DNA of 64,000 nucleotides from the NCBI GenBank assembly GCA_035268885.1, contig DATFKA010000043.1:58826-122825 (forward strand), in the 5' to 3' direction. This stretch comes from DATFKA01 sp035268885 (lineage in GTDB: Bacteria > Bacteroidota > Bacteroidia > Chitinophagales > Saprospiraceae). Position 1 is the first letter of the stretch; every line of letters begins with the position of its first letter. Positions 50,262 to 61,700 of the stretch are shown one piece after another. The position numbers and the translations under genes are program-made. The notes beneath the pieces were generated by a model that did no database searches, was not told the DNA's origin, and saw only the letters and a program-made list of their open reading frames with translations.

Positions 50262-50558
50262 ATGTTGGATCAACTTAGCTTTGATTACTTTAAAAAATTT
50301 GAAAACGACCTCTTTCTCATCCATTTCGAAGCCGAAAAGGCCCTGGAAGCGAAATTAATCCGGCTGGAGAAGTTAAATGGAGATTCAGACTTGGATCGTT
50401 CGCCATTTTCGATTACCTTTGAAACGAGTCAGAAAAATCAGTATTACACACAGGCTATTTATAAAATTACACACTCTGACTTAGAAGATTTACATCTGTT
50501 TATCGTCCCTTCTGGAAAAAGCAAGCATGGGATTCTATATGAAGTTATTTTTTCTTAA
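50262..50558 (+). CDS. DUF6916-like small protein
   Basis: The protein has 98 residues. The middle and end match the pattern I know for DUF6916: DRSPFSITFETSQK, an aromatic YYTQAIYKITHSDLEDLHLFIVP segment and a closing GILYEVIFS. It has no signal peptide, membrane helix or catalytic motif. It starts 17 bases after the acetyltransferase and is followed by the giant secreted protein. In other genomes proteins of this type lie next to tail-collar genes, so it probably belongs to the same unit, perhaps as a chaperone or assembly part; that role is a guess. Confidence 0.75.
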   Translation: MLDQLSFDYFKKFENDLFLIHFEAEKALEAKLIRLEKLNGDSDLDRSPFSITFETSQKNQYYTQAIYKITHSDLEDLHLFIVPSGKSKHGILYEVIFS

Positions 50559-50648
50559 CTCCCTCCTCGTACTTTATCCCTTCTCGTGAAAATTACACAT
50601 TGTATAGTCGAAAAAAACACGTTATTAACGGCCTTAATATCCTTGAGC

Positions 50649-53600
50649 ATGAACAACATAAGTTTAGTTTCTTTATTAAAAGGAAACTCGTTTTTTATTA
50701 TTCTACCTTTTATTTTTCTTTCCGGAAACATCTCTGCCCAGCGGATGTGGATAAATGAGGTGGCTATCACGCCTAATCCTGCCGATGACTTTATAGAAAT
50801 TGTGGTAGAGCAAGGCACTGATCTCACTAAAGTTGAGATGGTCTTTTATTCAGATGGAGAACTGATAGGCTCAATCCTGGTTAATGGTGCTTCCGGTTTT
50901 ACAATGGGAGACCGACAATCAGGTTTTATATTATACACTACTTCTTCAGTACCCATTGATTTTACCGACGAAATCGCCCTGCTTTACGATGGGGTCGTAG
51001 TCGAATACCTATCCTTCAATAAAGGAGCTTCGATTGTTGCCATGGACGGGCCCGCGGCCGGTTACCCTAGCCAAGATATTACCGTGGACGAATCGGTCGG
51101 TATTATTTATCGACAAGGTATTTCCGGAGTGATCGCCGCCGACTTTTCTTTTTCGGGGACTTCCACCTCTACGGAGGGAGCAATCAACGACGGGCAGTCT
51201 TTTGGCGCACCTACCATGGGAGCTTCATTAAATGATACTCCCGTACCACCCGCCTCGGAGCCCGTTCCTTCGGGTTCAAATATTGAATATACGCTTGAAA
51301 TCGAAAATAGCGGAGCCGGTTCTGCCGATTCCGTTATCATCAATCGGACCACGCCCGTAGATCCAAATACCACGCTTATACCGGGAAGCTTTCGGAGTAC
51401 CCCGGTGGCTTACGACTTTTATGTGCTTAATGCGCAGGAAGATAACAGCAAAACCTTAGGATTGAAGGGGATAGATCTGGATGGTAATCAGGGACTTGAT
51501 CTTACCTTCAGTATTACCCAGGGACCGGCTAACGGTAGCCTGGGAGCAATCGTGCCGGTGGGTACCGATTCAGCGACCGTAGACTACAGCCCAAATGCAG
51601 ATTATTTTGGCTCCGATAGAATAGAATATAAGGTAGTGGATGCCGACAATAACGAGAGCCCGGGTTTTGTGGAGATTCAGGTGCAGCCGGTCAATGATCC
51701 CTTGCAGGCTACCTGTGGTGGTAATCAGATCGTTACCAACGATGGCACGATGCAGAGCGTTTCGGCCTGGGCGACGGGTATCACTCCCGGCCCCGCTAAC
51801 GAAGCTTACCAAACGGTTACCTTCTTTACCGAGCCCGGTGATATTTCGAATCCGGCCGCTTTTACCGTACCACCTGCGGTTGATGCAGGAACGGGAAATC
51901 TGACTTTTACACCCGATGCCACGGCTTCCGGAGTAGTGAATGTCACTTTCAATATTACCGATAATGCTGGCGATACTCAGACTTGTAATTTTACGATCAC
52001 CCTTAATCGGGTGCCAGAACCTGAGGACGATATGTTAATGGTAGCGAGTGATGAGAATCTTTCAGAAGATTTATTTGTGGATAATGGTAATGGCATAGAT
52101 TATTTAGGTTTTCCAACCGGGGCCATCAGTTCTTTCGGTGGCGGTGATTTAGGTGGCTCTGTGACGAGCAATACCGCAGGAAGTTCCGTATCGCTCGCTA
52201 ATGGAACCCTGACCGTGGAGAGTACGGGAGCCATTAGCCTGACAGGCCCTAACCTAACGGTAGGCACCTATACTTTTAGTTACCGATTGCAAAATGCAGT
52301 CGGCAATGATGAGGGTGCGGTTACCATTGAGGTGATCCCTCCGGATGATCCTCCCATGGTGAATAGTGTGAGCCCCGCGGATAATGCCACCAATGTTCCC
52401 GTAGATGCGGATATTATCGTGACTTTTTCCGAGCAGGTAACCCCAGCAGCAGGGGCTTTTACGGTACAGGATGAAGCCAATAATTTTATCACGTTTAACG
52501 GTATTTCTTCCATGGATGGCATCACCTGGACCATAGATATCCAAGGCGATCTACCTCCTGACGAAACGATCACCCTGACGGTAGTGGCCGCCAATGTAAC
52601 GGATGATGATACGAATGATCCGCCGGATAATATGGTGACTGATTTTGTCTCTTCTTTTACCACGATCGGGGTGCCGCCGATGGCCATGCTGGATGGACCT
52701 GCGGCAAGTAGTTCCGTAGGAGACGATTTTCATACAGACATTAATACCCCGTTCAGTACCAGTGGGGTATCGGATAATCTTTTGAATAATGATAATCTGG
52801 GCGTCCCTGATGCCGAAGTAGTTACTTATGGCCCACCTAATAATCCTGCGGCTACTACTGTTGGTAATAATGGGGCTACTAAGGAAGGCGGTACGATTAC
52901 GGTGAACGCTACCGGCGTATTCACGTATACCCCTCCAAGCAATTTTACCGGCTTGGATTCCTTTAGTTATGTGATCCAGAATCCCTATGGCATGAGTACC
53001 GGTAGAGTGGGGATTGCCGTGGGAGATCGACCCACTTGTGGGCCCACGGATAGTTACACGGCTACGGGGAATATTCAAATTGATATTAACGCTGCGAACG
53101 GTGTGCTGGCTAATGACACTGGAGATGGTCTGTCAGCCGCTGTTAATGTCAATCCAACGAATGGTACCCTAAACTTGTCCGCAGACGGAAGTTTTACCTA
53201 CGAGTCAAATGCTGGGTATACGGGTACGGATGTTTTTACTTATGATATTACGAATGGCTTTGGAAGCCAAACTTGTAATACCCAAATTGTAGTTTCTAAC
53301 ACGATCTGGTTTGTGGATGTCAACGGTACGGGTACCAATCAAGGTACTTATTCCAATCCATTCCGGACCATTGCCGCATTTAACGGAAGTGCTTTACCTG
53401 GTAATGGCGACGTGATTGCTTTGATGTCGGGTACGTACAGTGAAGCGGATGGCTTCAATTTGCAGGATAATCAAAAGCTAATTGGCAAGGGCGTCATCTT
53501 AGATAGTTACTTCACAGCCGACGACAATAGTGTGGCTTCCTATCAAACCTACGCTGCTTCCGCCGGAAGTGGAAGTGCCATACCGATAATTAATTCGACT

Positions 53601-55748
53601 GGTACGGGAAACGCCGGCGTGGATCTGGCGCTAAATAATACGGTAGCAGGCTTAAATATTTCTAACACCGGGGGCTACGGCATCGATGGTGGAGCGGTGG
53701 GTAGCCCAACTATTGCCCAGGTCTCGATAAACGGAAATGGAGGTGCCATACGGGTAAGCACGTCTGGAGCTTTCGGTTCTAACGTAAACTTTGTAAACCT
53801 GAATTCGAATGCTAGCTTTGACGATGCCATTCACCTGGTCAATGTGACGGGTACACTGGGTATTTCCGGAGGATTAATCTCAAATCCGACGAATCAAATA
53901 TTCGACATTTCGGGAGGATCGGTTAATATCGTCTATCCTGGGGGCGTAACAAAAGAGGCGGGTCTGGCACAATCTGGTATTCGTATTAGCAATCATAGTG
54001 GTGCGATCTCGGTGTCTGGTACCACCCGTTTGGGACTAGGCGGTTCTGCTTTAACCAATACCGCCATGATTTTAACCAATAATACCGGCACCTATACCTT
54101 TAATGGTTTTCAAGCGACTTGTATCAATGCCGGAGCTATTCTGGCGGATGATGGGGGTACGCTGAATATTTTACCCTCGGGTACATTTAACATCATATCA
54201 TGTACAAGCAGTGGTACACCACCTGCTTTCAAGGGCATTTCTTTAGTTAATGGTACTCAAATTGGTAGCTCCGGTATAACCTTTAATCTCACCACTGTAC
54301 TGGGCGCAACGGTGGGTATAGAATTAAATGGTACGGGCACTAACCCATTTGTAATTACTGGAGATGGTACTATGACCCGCAATGGATCAGGGGGAGTACT
54401 TTCCTTATGTGGAACTGGATTAAGCTTAGTAAATGCATTTAATGTTACCCTCAATGCAGTGGATTTTGGCAATAATACCGGCGATGCTATCAACAGTACC
54501 GGCGGAGGTGGCTTTACCTTTTCCAGTATTGATGTAAATAATCCTACCGGGAATGGCTGGTACGCGCGGAACCTGACGGGTACCAACCGAATTAATAAGG
54601 GGAGCCTCTTCCAGCGCATTAATACCAACACCAGTTCGGCGATTGATTTGCGCAACAGCACGGAAGATCTAACTTTATTGGAAATTAATGATACTGACTT
54701 CACGAATGGTACCAGTGGCCGATCAGTTGTGCTGATCGAGCAGGAAGGTGCGGCTAATATGGAAGTCCACATCAACAATGGCTGCGTGTTCTCTGATCTG
54801 TTCGGACAGGCGCTTACCTCTCAATCGGGGCAAGCACCGGGCTCGACGGGGACACTCACCACCCTGGTGGATAATGTATTCTTCCAAAATGCCAAAGGCA
54901 CCAATGGGGAGAATAATTTAGCCTTAATTGCCAATAATGGGGCCACGCAGGCGGCTACGGTACGGAATAGCTCCTTTACACAAGTAGGAAAAGGCGGCGG
55001 TGTGGCCAATACCAGTATCCTCAGGACGCAGAATGATGGCGGTACCTGGACGGGGGTGGTAGGTGAAACCAACACCTTAAATGATTTTACTTTTAACATT
55101 GGCGGAAGACACGGTATTGGTCACGTAGCCAGTGGGCAAAATACAACCGTAGAGGCCACCACGATCCTAAAGATTGACAATAACAGCGTGCAAGCCTTAG
55201 GAGACCGGGAGGGTGTGTATACCAGTACCCGGGAGTATATCAACGCCGCCGATATTGTGGTCGAAGATAATACCATAGGTACGGTGACCACGACGAGAGG
55301 GGTCGCTGTGGATCAGGAAATTATGGAGTTCCAGGTTCGGGCAGACAACCTGAACGCTTATACCCTGAATCTGCTGGTCAGAAATAATACGCTCCAGTCT
55401 TCCCATCCGGGAAACACCTTTGAAGTGGGGCATATTGGTATTCCCGTATTTGATAACGCAGGAATTAATGCCACCATCTCAAATAATTCGGTAATAGGTT
55501 CGACTAATATTAGTCATATTGGTATTGAATTAGAAGATGGAGACGGCTGTTTCAATATTTCCGGAAATAGCCTGTCTCCGGCAACGCCAACTATTCTATT
55601 TGGTGCTTATGGTGCTGGCGTATTTAATGTGACGCAGGCCAGTCAAGCCATGTTATCGAGTAGCAACAGCAGTGCAACGATCACTTTAGATAGTTCCCCA
55701 ACGGTAAATTATAATAGTCCGACGTGTACATTACCCTCTAATAATTAA
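50649..55748 (+). CDS. Giant secreted protein: Ig/cadherin-like domains plus parallel beta-helix
   Basis: The protein has 1699 residues from ATG 50649, chosen because a signal peptide follows (MNNISLVSLLKGNSFFIILP, cleavage near SAQ); a GTG at 50586 would add 21 residues. Domains in order: lamin-tail-like (30-170; MWINEVAITPNPADDFIEIV), two cadherin-like/Ig tandem domains (about 257-450), SbsA-type Ig domain (about 572-672; NATNVPVDADIIVTFSEQV), two more cadherin-like domains (680-884; NDTGDGLSAAVNVNPTNGTL), then a right-handed beta-helix from about 888 (WFVDVNGTGTNQGTYSNPFR) to the end. No T9SS sorting domain is visible. It looks like a large adhesin or polysaccharide-binding protein. It is 90 bases from the DUF6916-like gene and 35 from the next giant gene. 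Confidence 0.85.
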   Translation: MNNISLVSLLKGNSFFIILPFIFLSGNISAQRMWINEVAITPNPADDFIEIVVEQGTDLTKVEMVFYSDGELIGSILVNGASGFTMGDRQSGFILYTTSSVPIDFTDEIALLYDGVVVEYLSFNKGASIVAMDGPAAGYPSQDITVDESVGIIYRQGISGVIAADFSFSGTSTSTEGAINDGQSFGAPTMGASLNDTPVPPASEPVPSGSNIEYTLEIENSGAGSADSVIINRTTPVDPNTTLIPGSFRSTPVAYDFYVLNAQEDNSKTLGLKGIDLDGNQGLDLTFSITQGPANGSLGAIVPVGTDSATVDYSPNADYFGSDRIEYKVVDADNNESPGFVEIQVQPVNDPLQATCGGNQIVTNDGTMQSVSAWATGITPGPANEAYQTVTFFTEPGDISNPAAFTVPPAVDAGTGNLTFTPDATASGVVNVTFNITDNAGDTQTCNFTITLNRVPEPEDDMLMVASDENLSEDLFVDNGNGIDYLGFPTGAISSFGGGDLGGSVTSNTAGSSVSLANGTLTVESTGAISLTGPNLTVGTYTFSYRLQNAVGNDEGAVTIEVIPPDDPPMVNSVSPADNATNVPVDADIIVTFSEQVTPAAGAFTVQDEANNFITFNGISSMDGITWTIDIQGDLPPDETITLTVVAANVTDDDTNDPPDNMVTDFVSSFTTIGVPPMAMLDGPAASSSVGDDFHTDINTPFSTSGVSDNLLNNDNLGVPDAEVVTYGPPNNPAATTVGNNGATKEGGTITVNATGVFTYTPPSNFTGLDSFSYVIQNPYGMSTGRVGIAVGDRPTCGPTDSYTATGNIQIDINAANGVLANDTGDGLSAAVNVNPTNGTLNLSADGSFTYESNAGYTGTDVFTYDITNGFGSQTCNTQIVVSNTIWFVDVNGTGTNQGTYSNPFRTIAAFNGSALPGNGDVIALMSGTYSEADGFNLQDNQKLIGKGVILDSYFTADDNSVASYQTYAASAGSGSAIPIINSTGTGNAGVDLALNNTVAGLNISNTGGYGIDGGAVGSPTIAQVSINGNGGAIRVSTSGAFGSNVNFVNLNSNASFDDAIHLVNVTGTLGISGGLISNPTNQIFDISGGSVNIVYPGGVTKEAGLAQSGIRISNHSGAISVSGTTRLGLGGSALTNTAMILTNNTGTYTFNGFQATCINAGAILADDGGTLNILPSGTFNIISCTSSGTPPAFKGISLVNGTQIGSSGITFNLTTVLGATVGIELNGTGTNPFVITGDGTMTRNGSGGVLSLCGTGLSLVNAFNVTLNAVDFGNNTGDAINSTGGGGFTFSSIDVNNPTGNGWYARNLTGTNRINKGSLFQRINTNTSSAIDLRNSTEDLTLLEINDTDFTNGTSGRSVVLIEQEGAANMEVHINNGCVFSDLFGQALTSQSGQAPGSTGTLTTLVDNVFFQNAKGTNGENNLALIANNGATQAATVRNSSFTQVGKGGGVANTSILRTQNDGGTWTGVVGETNTLNDFTFNIGGRHGIGHVASGQNTTVEATTILKIDNNSVQALGDREGVYTSTREYINAADIVVEDNTIGTVTTTRGVAVDQEIMEFQVRADNLNAYTLNLLVRNNTLQSSHPGNTFEVGHIGIPVFDNAGINATISNNSVIGSTNISHIGIELEDGDGCFNISGNSLSPATPTILFGAYGAGVFNVTQASQAMLSSSNSSATITLDSSPTVNYNSPTCTLPSNN

Positions 55749-55783
55749 TAATCCCATTAACGATCCAAAAGACATTCACGACC

Positions 55784-58700
55784 ATGAAAAAATATTTTTA
55801 CAAAAAACGGTCTTTTTTATTACTGCTAGGTTTACTGGTTGGTGTTTTAGGCTATAGCCAAAACTTCCCGGATACGCTGCCTAGTCTACCCGCTGGTAAG
55901 TCGGTGACCATCACCTATCAGGTACAAGTTGATCCTAACCTGCCAGTATCGGTGACTGAGGTGTCAGAACAGGACTCCGTGTCTTACATTGACCCCAATA
56001 ACTTCCTAGCGAAACTGTGGAGCTTATCCGATGATCCGGCTACCGGAGCGGCGCTGGATCCAACGATCACTTCGGTGATTGCCTGTGATCTCATTGTGAC
56101 AAATTGTAATAGCCTGACAGACCCCAACTATGATTTCTCCGATGTTCCGGCTACCGCTGCCGAACGCTTCGCCGATGCCGGTGGCATGGTGAATATGGCT
56201 GGTGACATGCCCGCTCCCTGTGGAACAGTAACCATTACCGACGATTTTGTCAATCCCGGCGAGTGTGGTGGAACGGCCCTGGTTACCTTCACCATTACGG
56301 ATGATAAAGGTACTGCTACTACGGCTGATGATGATGTGGAGATGTGTAGTGTCATGATTACCGTCGTGGATGACGAAGCACCGACTTTTACTTGTCCAGA
56401 AGATATGGACATTATGACTACGGGCATAAACGGTTGCGAGGTAGATATTCCCAACTTTGCCGATCTAATTACGGATGAGGACGATAATTGTGATTTAGGA
56501 GGAAACACTATCCAACAAACGATAGATCCAGGTCTGCGCACGAGTAATGGCAATGGAGCTGAGTTTTCCATTGGCCTTCGTTTAGAAGATGCGGAAGAGA
56601 ATACCAAAAATGATTGTGTCGTTGTATTAACGGTGGTGGATGTTGATGCGCCGACGGCTAACTGTCCTTCGACCGTAACCGTCAATAATGCTTCCGATCA
56701 GTGTGGTGCGAATGTCACTTTTACCATACCAGCCGCCACTGACAACTGTGATGCCAGTGTTGATTTGAGTAGTAGTCCAAGCAGTGGTTCTTATTTTGCA
56801 GTAGGTACTACCGAAGTAACGGTGACGGCCACTGATGATGCGGGTGAGACCGATCAATGTACCTTTAATGTAGTGGTGAATGATAATCAGGATCCCAGCA
56901 TTACAGGCTGCCCAGGAAATATAGTCAATGTAAATAATGATGCGGGACAGTGCGGTGCAATCGTAAGCTGGATAGCACCTACTGTCTCAGATAATTGTCC
57001 GGGAGCTACTATTTCTCCAAATATTAATCCAGGGACCTTTTTTCCTGTGGGAACCACTCAAGTCTCTTATACGGCTACCGATGCTGCGGGTAATTCACCA
57101 GCTGATTGTACTTTTAGCGTTACTGTCGAGGATACAGAAGCTCCTGTAGCCAATTGCCAGACCTTTGATGCACAATTAAGTGTAGCGACGGGCGAGGTAA
57201 CGGTGCTTCCTTCGGATATTGATAATAACAGTACCGATAATTGTATCATTACCACCTACCAGATTGATGGTATGGCCTCTATTGACTTTACCTGTGCGGA
57301 CATTGGTCCACAGACGGTAATGCTCACGGTTATTGACTTTGCTGGTCTGCAAAGCAGCTGTACGGCTAACGTGAATGTGCAGTATTCCACCTTCTGCCCG
57401 GATCCGACCATTGCCAATAGTGGTGGTCCGACGATTGCGGATCCCTGTAGCTGTAGTGCCACTCCCGGCTATTTCGATGAAGAAGTAGTGATTACGGGAA
57501 CGAATCCCGGCGAAGCCTGGGCCATTCAAACGGCGAGTGGGTTTATTGATCCTAACGATTTCCCAAATGAATATAGTACAGGCGAGCTGTTCGCTGATAA
57601 TGGTGATGGCACCTACAGCCTGGTGGGTATGCATGAAAGTGGGGTCGGTTACAGCCTGGTTGCGATAAGTCCTTTCTATCCCAACGTAGAACTGCCGATT
57701 AGCAATACCTGTTATCTACCAGAACTAGCCAACGCAGATACCAGTATTTGCTCGAATGAATATTTAGGAATAGTCCTGGATAACGTACCGCCTTCGGTTT
57801 TAGCAGACAGTTTTCACGTCACTTCCATCGACCTGGGAGATGCGGTGCAAATCAATGGTATCACCGCTAATATGGGTTCAACTAATGCCGATCTGTTGGC
57901 CGATATGGTCTTTGAATACACGGGGCAGGGCAGTACAATGGTAGCAATTACAGTAGTTCCTTACAATGAAGATAATTGCCCCGGCGAGCCCCTGGTTATC
58001 ATGGTGAGTGTTGAAAAATGTCCGATCAGCTGCGCCGATGGCATTAACGTAACTTTGTTATCCGATTGTACCTTTCCACTGAGTATTAGAAATGTTGCTT
58101 TGGGGCAGGATATTGTCAATCGAGTTGGTTACTACATCCTGGTAGATGATGGGGTGTTTAATGGAAATATAATCGACGGTATCGGTACTTATAATTACGC
58201 TATCTTCAATCGCCAGAACGAAAATGTGTGTTGGGGTACGGTTACGGCTGAAGATAAAACACCTCCCACCATTACTTGTCCAGATGTTACGACGATTGAG
58301 TGTTTTCTAGTGGATGCTGTTCTGGGTAATGGCGGATCGCTGGATAATAGCGATGATGACGGTGTCTACACCGGGGAGCCCACATTTAGTGACAATTGTA
58401 GCAGCATATCAGACTACCAATGGAGCGATCGTGTACAACTGAACGATTGTGAAGCGCCCAACTATGGTCGCATTTTCCGTCGTTTTATGGTAGAGGATGA
58501 GCAGGGTATAACAGCTTCTTGTGAGCAGACGATTGTTTTGACCAGGATTACCGCTGCCGACTTTTCGTTTGCCAATACAGCCGTTCCAGACGAAACGATT
58601 TTCAAGCTGGAAACGGTAAGCGACGGGAATGGTGTAGAGTCAAGCAAATGGGTACATACCCTCAATACTTGCGATGCAGATGCCACTAATCCGCCAGCTA

Positions 58701-61700
58701 CTTTATACCCTGCTTATGTCGCCTCTAATGGTGAAACTTACTACCTAAATGAAGTACAGTGTAACCTCACCACGGATGTTGATTCTCGTCAGTTCCTGAA
58801 TGTATGTGCCGATGGTTCTTATAAAGAAGAGCGCTCAATCAGTGTATTTGACTGGTGTGCAGGCACTTCGATGCAGGCATTTGAATACGTCGTAAAAGTA
58901 GGAGACTTCGATGGTCCAGAACTGGCGGATGATTCATGTGCAGAAGAAATTACCTTTATTAATGTCGAAACGACGGAGCGGGAACTGAATAATGGAGACT
59001 ACGATCATTTGACCTCCTGTGGAATGATCTCAACGGGGCCAATGAACTGTACGGCTTCCATTAATACCAGCCTTTCTGATCTGGAAAGTCGCTTTGGCGA
59101 GCTGTTTACGGATTGTGGGGATATCGAAATTTCGGTTGAAATATTCTCCTACATTGCGGAGAATATCGGTGGCATACGAACCGGGGATTCGACCTGGATA
59201 GATGGCGAGTATACCCGCAACGGGGAAATGTTCATGGGACTACCCACGGGTAAGCACGCCCTGGTCATTAACGCTACGGATGGTTGCTACAATAGTAGTG
59301 ACTTTATATTGATTTTTGAGGTAATGGATTTGGTGAAACCGGTTATGCGCTGTGATGATGAATTGCGCGTTACACTGGTAGAAGGAGATGAAGGATTAAA
59401 TATTGGTGGATATGCGAATGTAACCGCAATTGATGTCGACGAGGGGTCCTGGGATAATTGTCAACTGGTTAGCTTAAAAGTACGTCGCGATATAACTAAC
59501 CTTGAGGCACGGGCAGATTGGGAAACCCAAAACGGCAACTTGGAAGCGGATGCCGACTATACGCCCTGGGCAGACCTGGTAGAATTTTTCTGTGCAGATA
59601 TTAATCTACCGGTAAAAGTAGAATTACAAGGTACAGATGCCAAGGGGAATACCTCCATTTGTTGGTTAAATGTAGGCGTTGAAAACGGAACGAATTATTC
59701 TGTCTTTCTGGAAGGTGGAGGAGAGATAGCCTGTAATGAGGCCTTTGTCCCAGAAGATTTCTACTACGTTACCACGAATGGCCTGGGTTGCTTTGAAGCC
59801 GATATTCAGGTGGATGTTGACACCTTCCTGGATCAATGTGGATTTGGTTATTATGAGATTTCGATTTCTGATAACAATACCGAAGCCACTAAGAATGCTT
59901 CTTTTGTCGATCCAGACCCCGTGGTGGTTAATGTGGTTCCCCTACACGATTACTGGGTGAAATTCCCCCAGGATGATCAGTACTTTTGTGCCAACGAAGA
60001 GGCCACTGGCGTAACGGTTTCTGACGATGTGGCCTGTGATCTACTTACGGTTTACGAAGATGATGAGATCTTCCGCTCGGTGGCCGATCCCAATGCCTGC
60101 TACAAAATATTACGTACCTACAAAGTGATTAACTGGTGTGAATACGATGGCGAATCTTTGCCTGTAGTTGTTTCTCGTGACTGGGATGCGCACAATGCAA
60201 GTAGTTGTTCTGCCTCAGATCGGGTAGACGGTGATCGCAGTACTTTAATTACGGGCGAATACAACCTTGATCCGGTCGAACCAGATGGCGACGGAATTCC
60301 GGGAGACGAGGATATCTACGTAATTATAGACATTGATAACCGGGTGGATGGTTTGGCTACGGTTTATTACGATAACGATGCTGATCCAACGAACACCTCT
60401 ACTGCTGACCTGTTCGGTGACGACGATAAAACGGGTGCTTCCCGTTTTAATGAAGGTTATTGGTGGGCCGTTACCCGCGAAGGTGCTTACTGTTCTAATC
60501 AGACTAGGTCTTCCTGGTACGACGCGGGTACGGACATTGACGGAAATGATTTTCCAGATGATGACGATGATCGCTACGGTAGCTTTGGTTACTGGCAGTA
60601 TACCCAGCATATCATTGTCTACGATGATAGTGCGCCGGGTGCTGAGATCGTCCTTGATGAAGAAATCTGCTCTCTGGATAATCAGGACTGCGACGCAAAT
60701 GTACCTTTCACCATCAATGTACAAGATGCCTGTTCTACAGAAGGAATTAGCGTTAAGGCGATATTGAACGGTTTGGTTGAGCTTTCTTTGACGGGTAATG
60801 CGAACAAGACCACATTCACGGGTATGATTGAAAATGGACCGATTGGGGAGCATACGATCACTGTTACGGTCAACGATGGTTGTGGTAACGTAACGGTAGT
60901 ATCAGTTGATCTGGAAATAAAAGATTGTAAAGCACCGGCTCCTATTTGTCACGAAGATATCCTTGTAGAATTAATGCCGGTAGAGAGTGACCCAACCGCT
61001 GCGATGGCGGAAGTTTGGGCTACTGATCTGATTGCCTCCGATATTGGAGATTGTTCAGGACAGGGCCCCGACCTGATCAATGGTTTGCCTAAAGTGACCA
61101 CTTATTCTATTAATCGACTCGATTCTGCAGTGTCGGTTGAGCAGATCGGGCTGGTATTTGATTGTGAAGACGCCAACGATGTGGTGGCTATTGAAATACA
61201 CGCCTGGGACGAAGTGGGTAATCACGATTATTGTGTGACCAGTGTTTTGGTTCAGGATAATAATGAAATCTGCAATCCTCAGGTAGCAACGGGCTTGATC
61301 GCTGGTGCCATTAGTACTGAAATGTCGACACCCATTGAAGGCGTAGAAGTAGGCTTATCCGGTAATGAGTCCCGAACTTACATGACAGACGCTAACGGCG
61401 AATTTGGATTTGAGGAATTAGAAGAAGGGTACGACTACTCGGTTATTCCAGGTAAAAATGTGGCGCACCGTAACGGCGTGTCTACTTTCGACCTGGTACT
61501 GATTCAAAAGCATATCTTAGGAACGGCTCGCCTCAATAGTCCTTACAAGATCATTGCGGCCGACGCGAATAGTTCCAAATCAGTCACTACACTTGATTTG
61601 ATTCAGGTACGGAAGTTAATTTTAAATCTGCAAACCGAATTCCCTGACAATACCAGTTGGCGGTTTATCGATGCGGATTACAATTTCCCCGATCCGCTTA

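Noticed and set aside
56390..57140. CRISPR-like or tandem DNA repeat in the giant T9SS gene
   Set aside because: The repetition is of protein domains (HYR-type) with diverged DNA; there are no short identical repeats with unique spacers.
60333..60767. 144-residue plus-strand ORF inside the giant T9SS gene
   Set aside because: It is a shifted-frame shadow of a well-supported coding region and has no recognisable domain or start signal.
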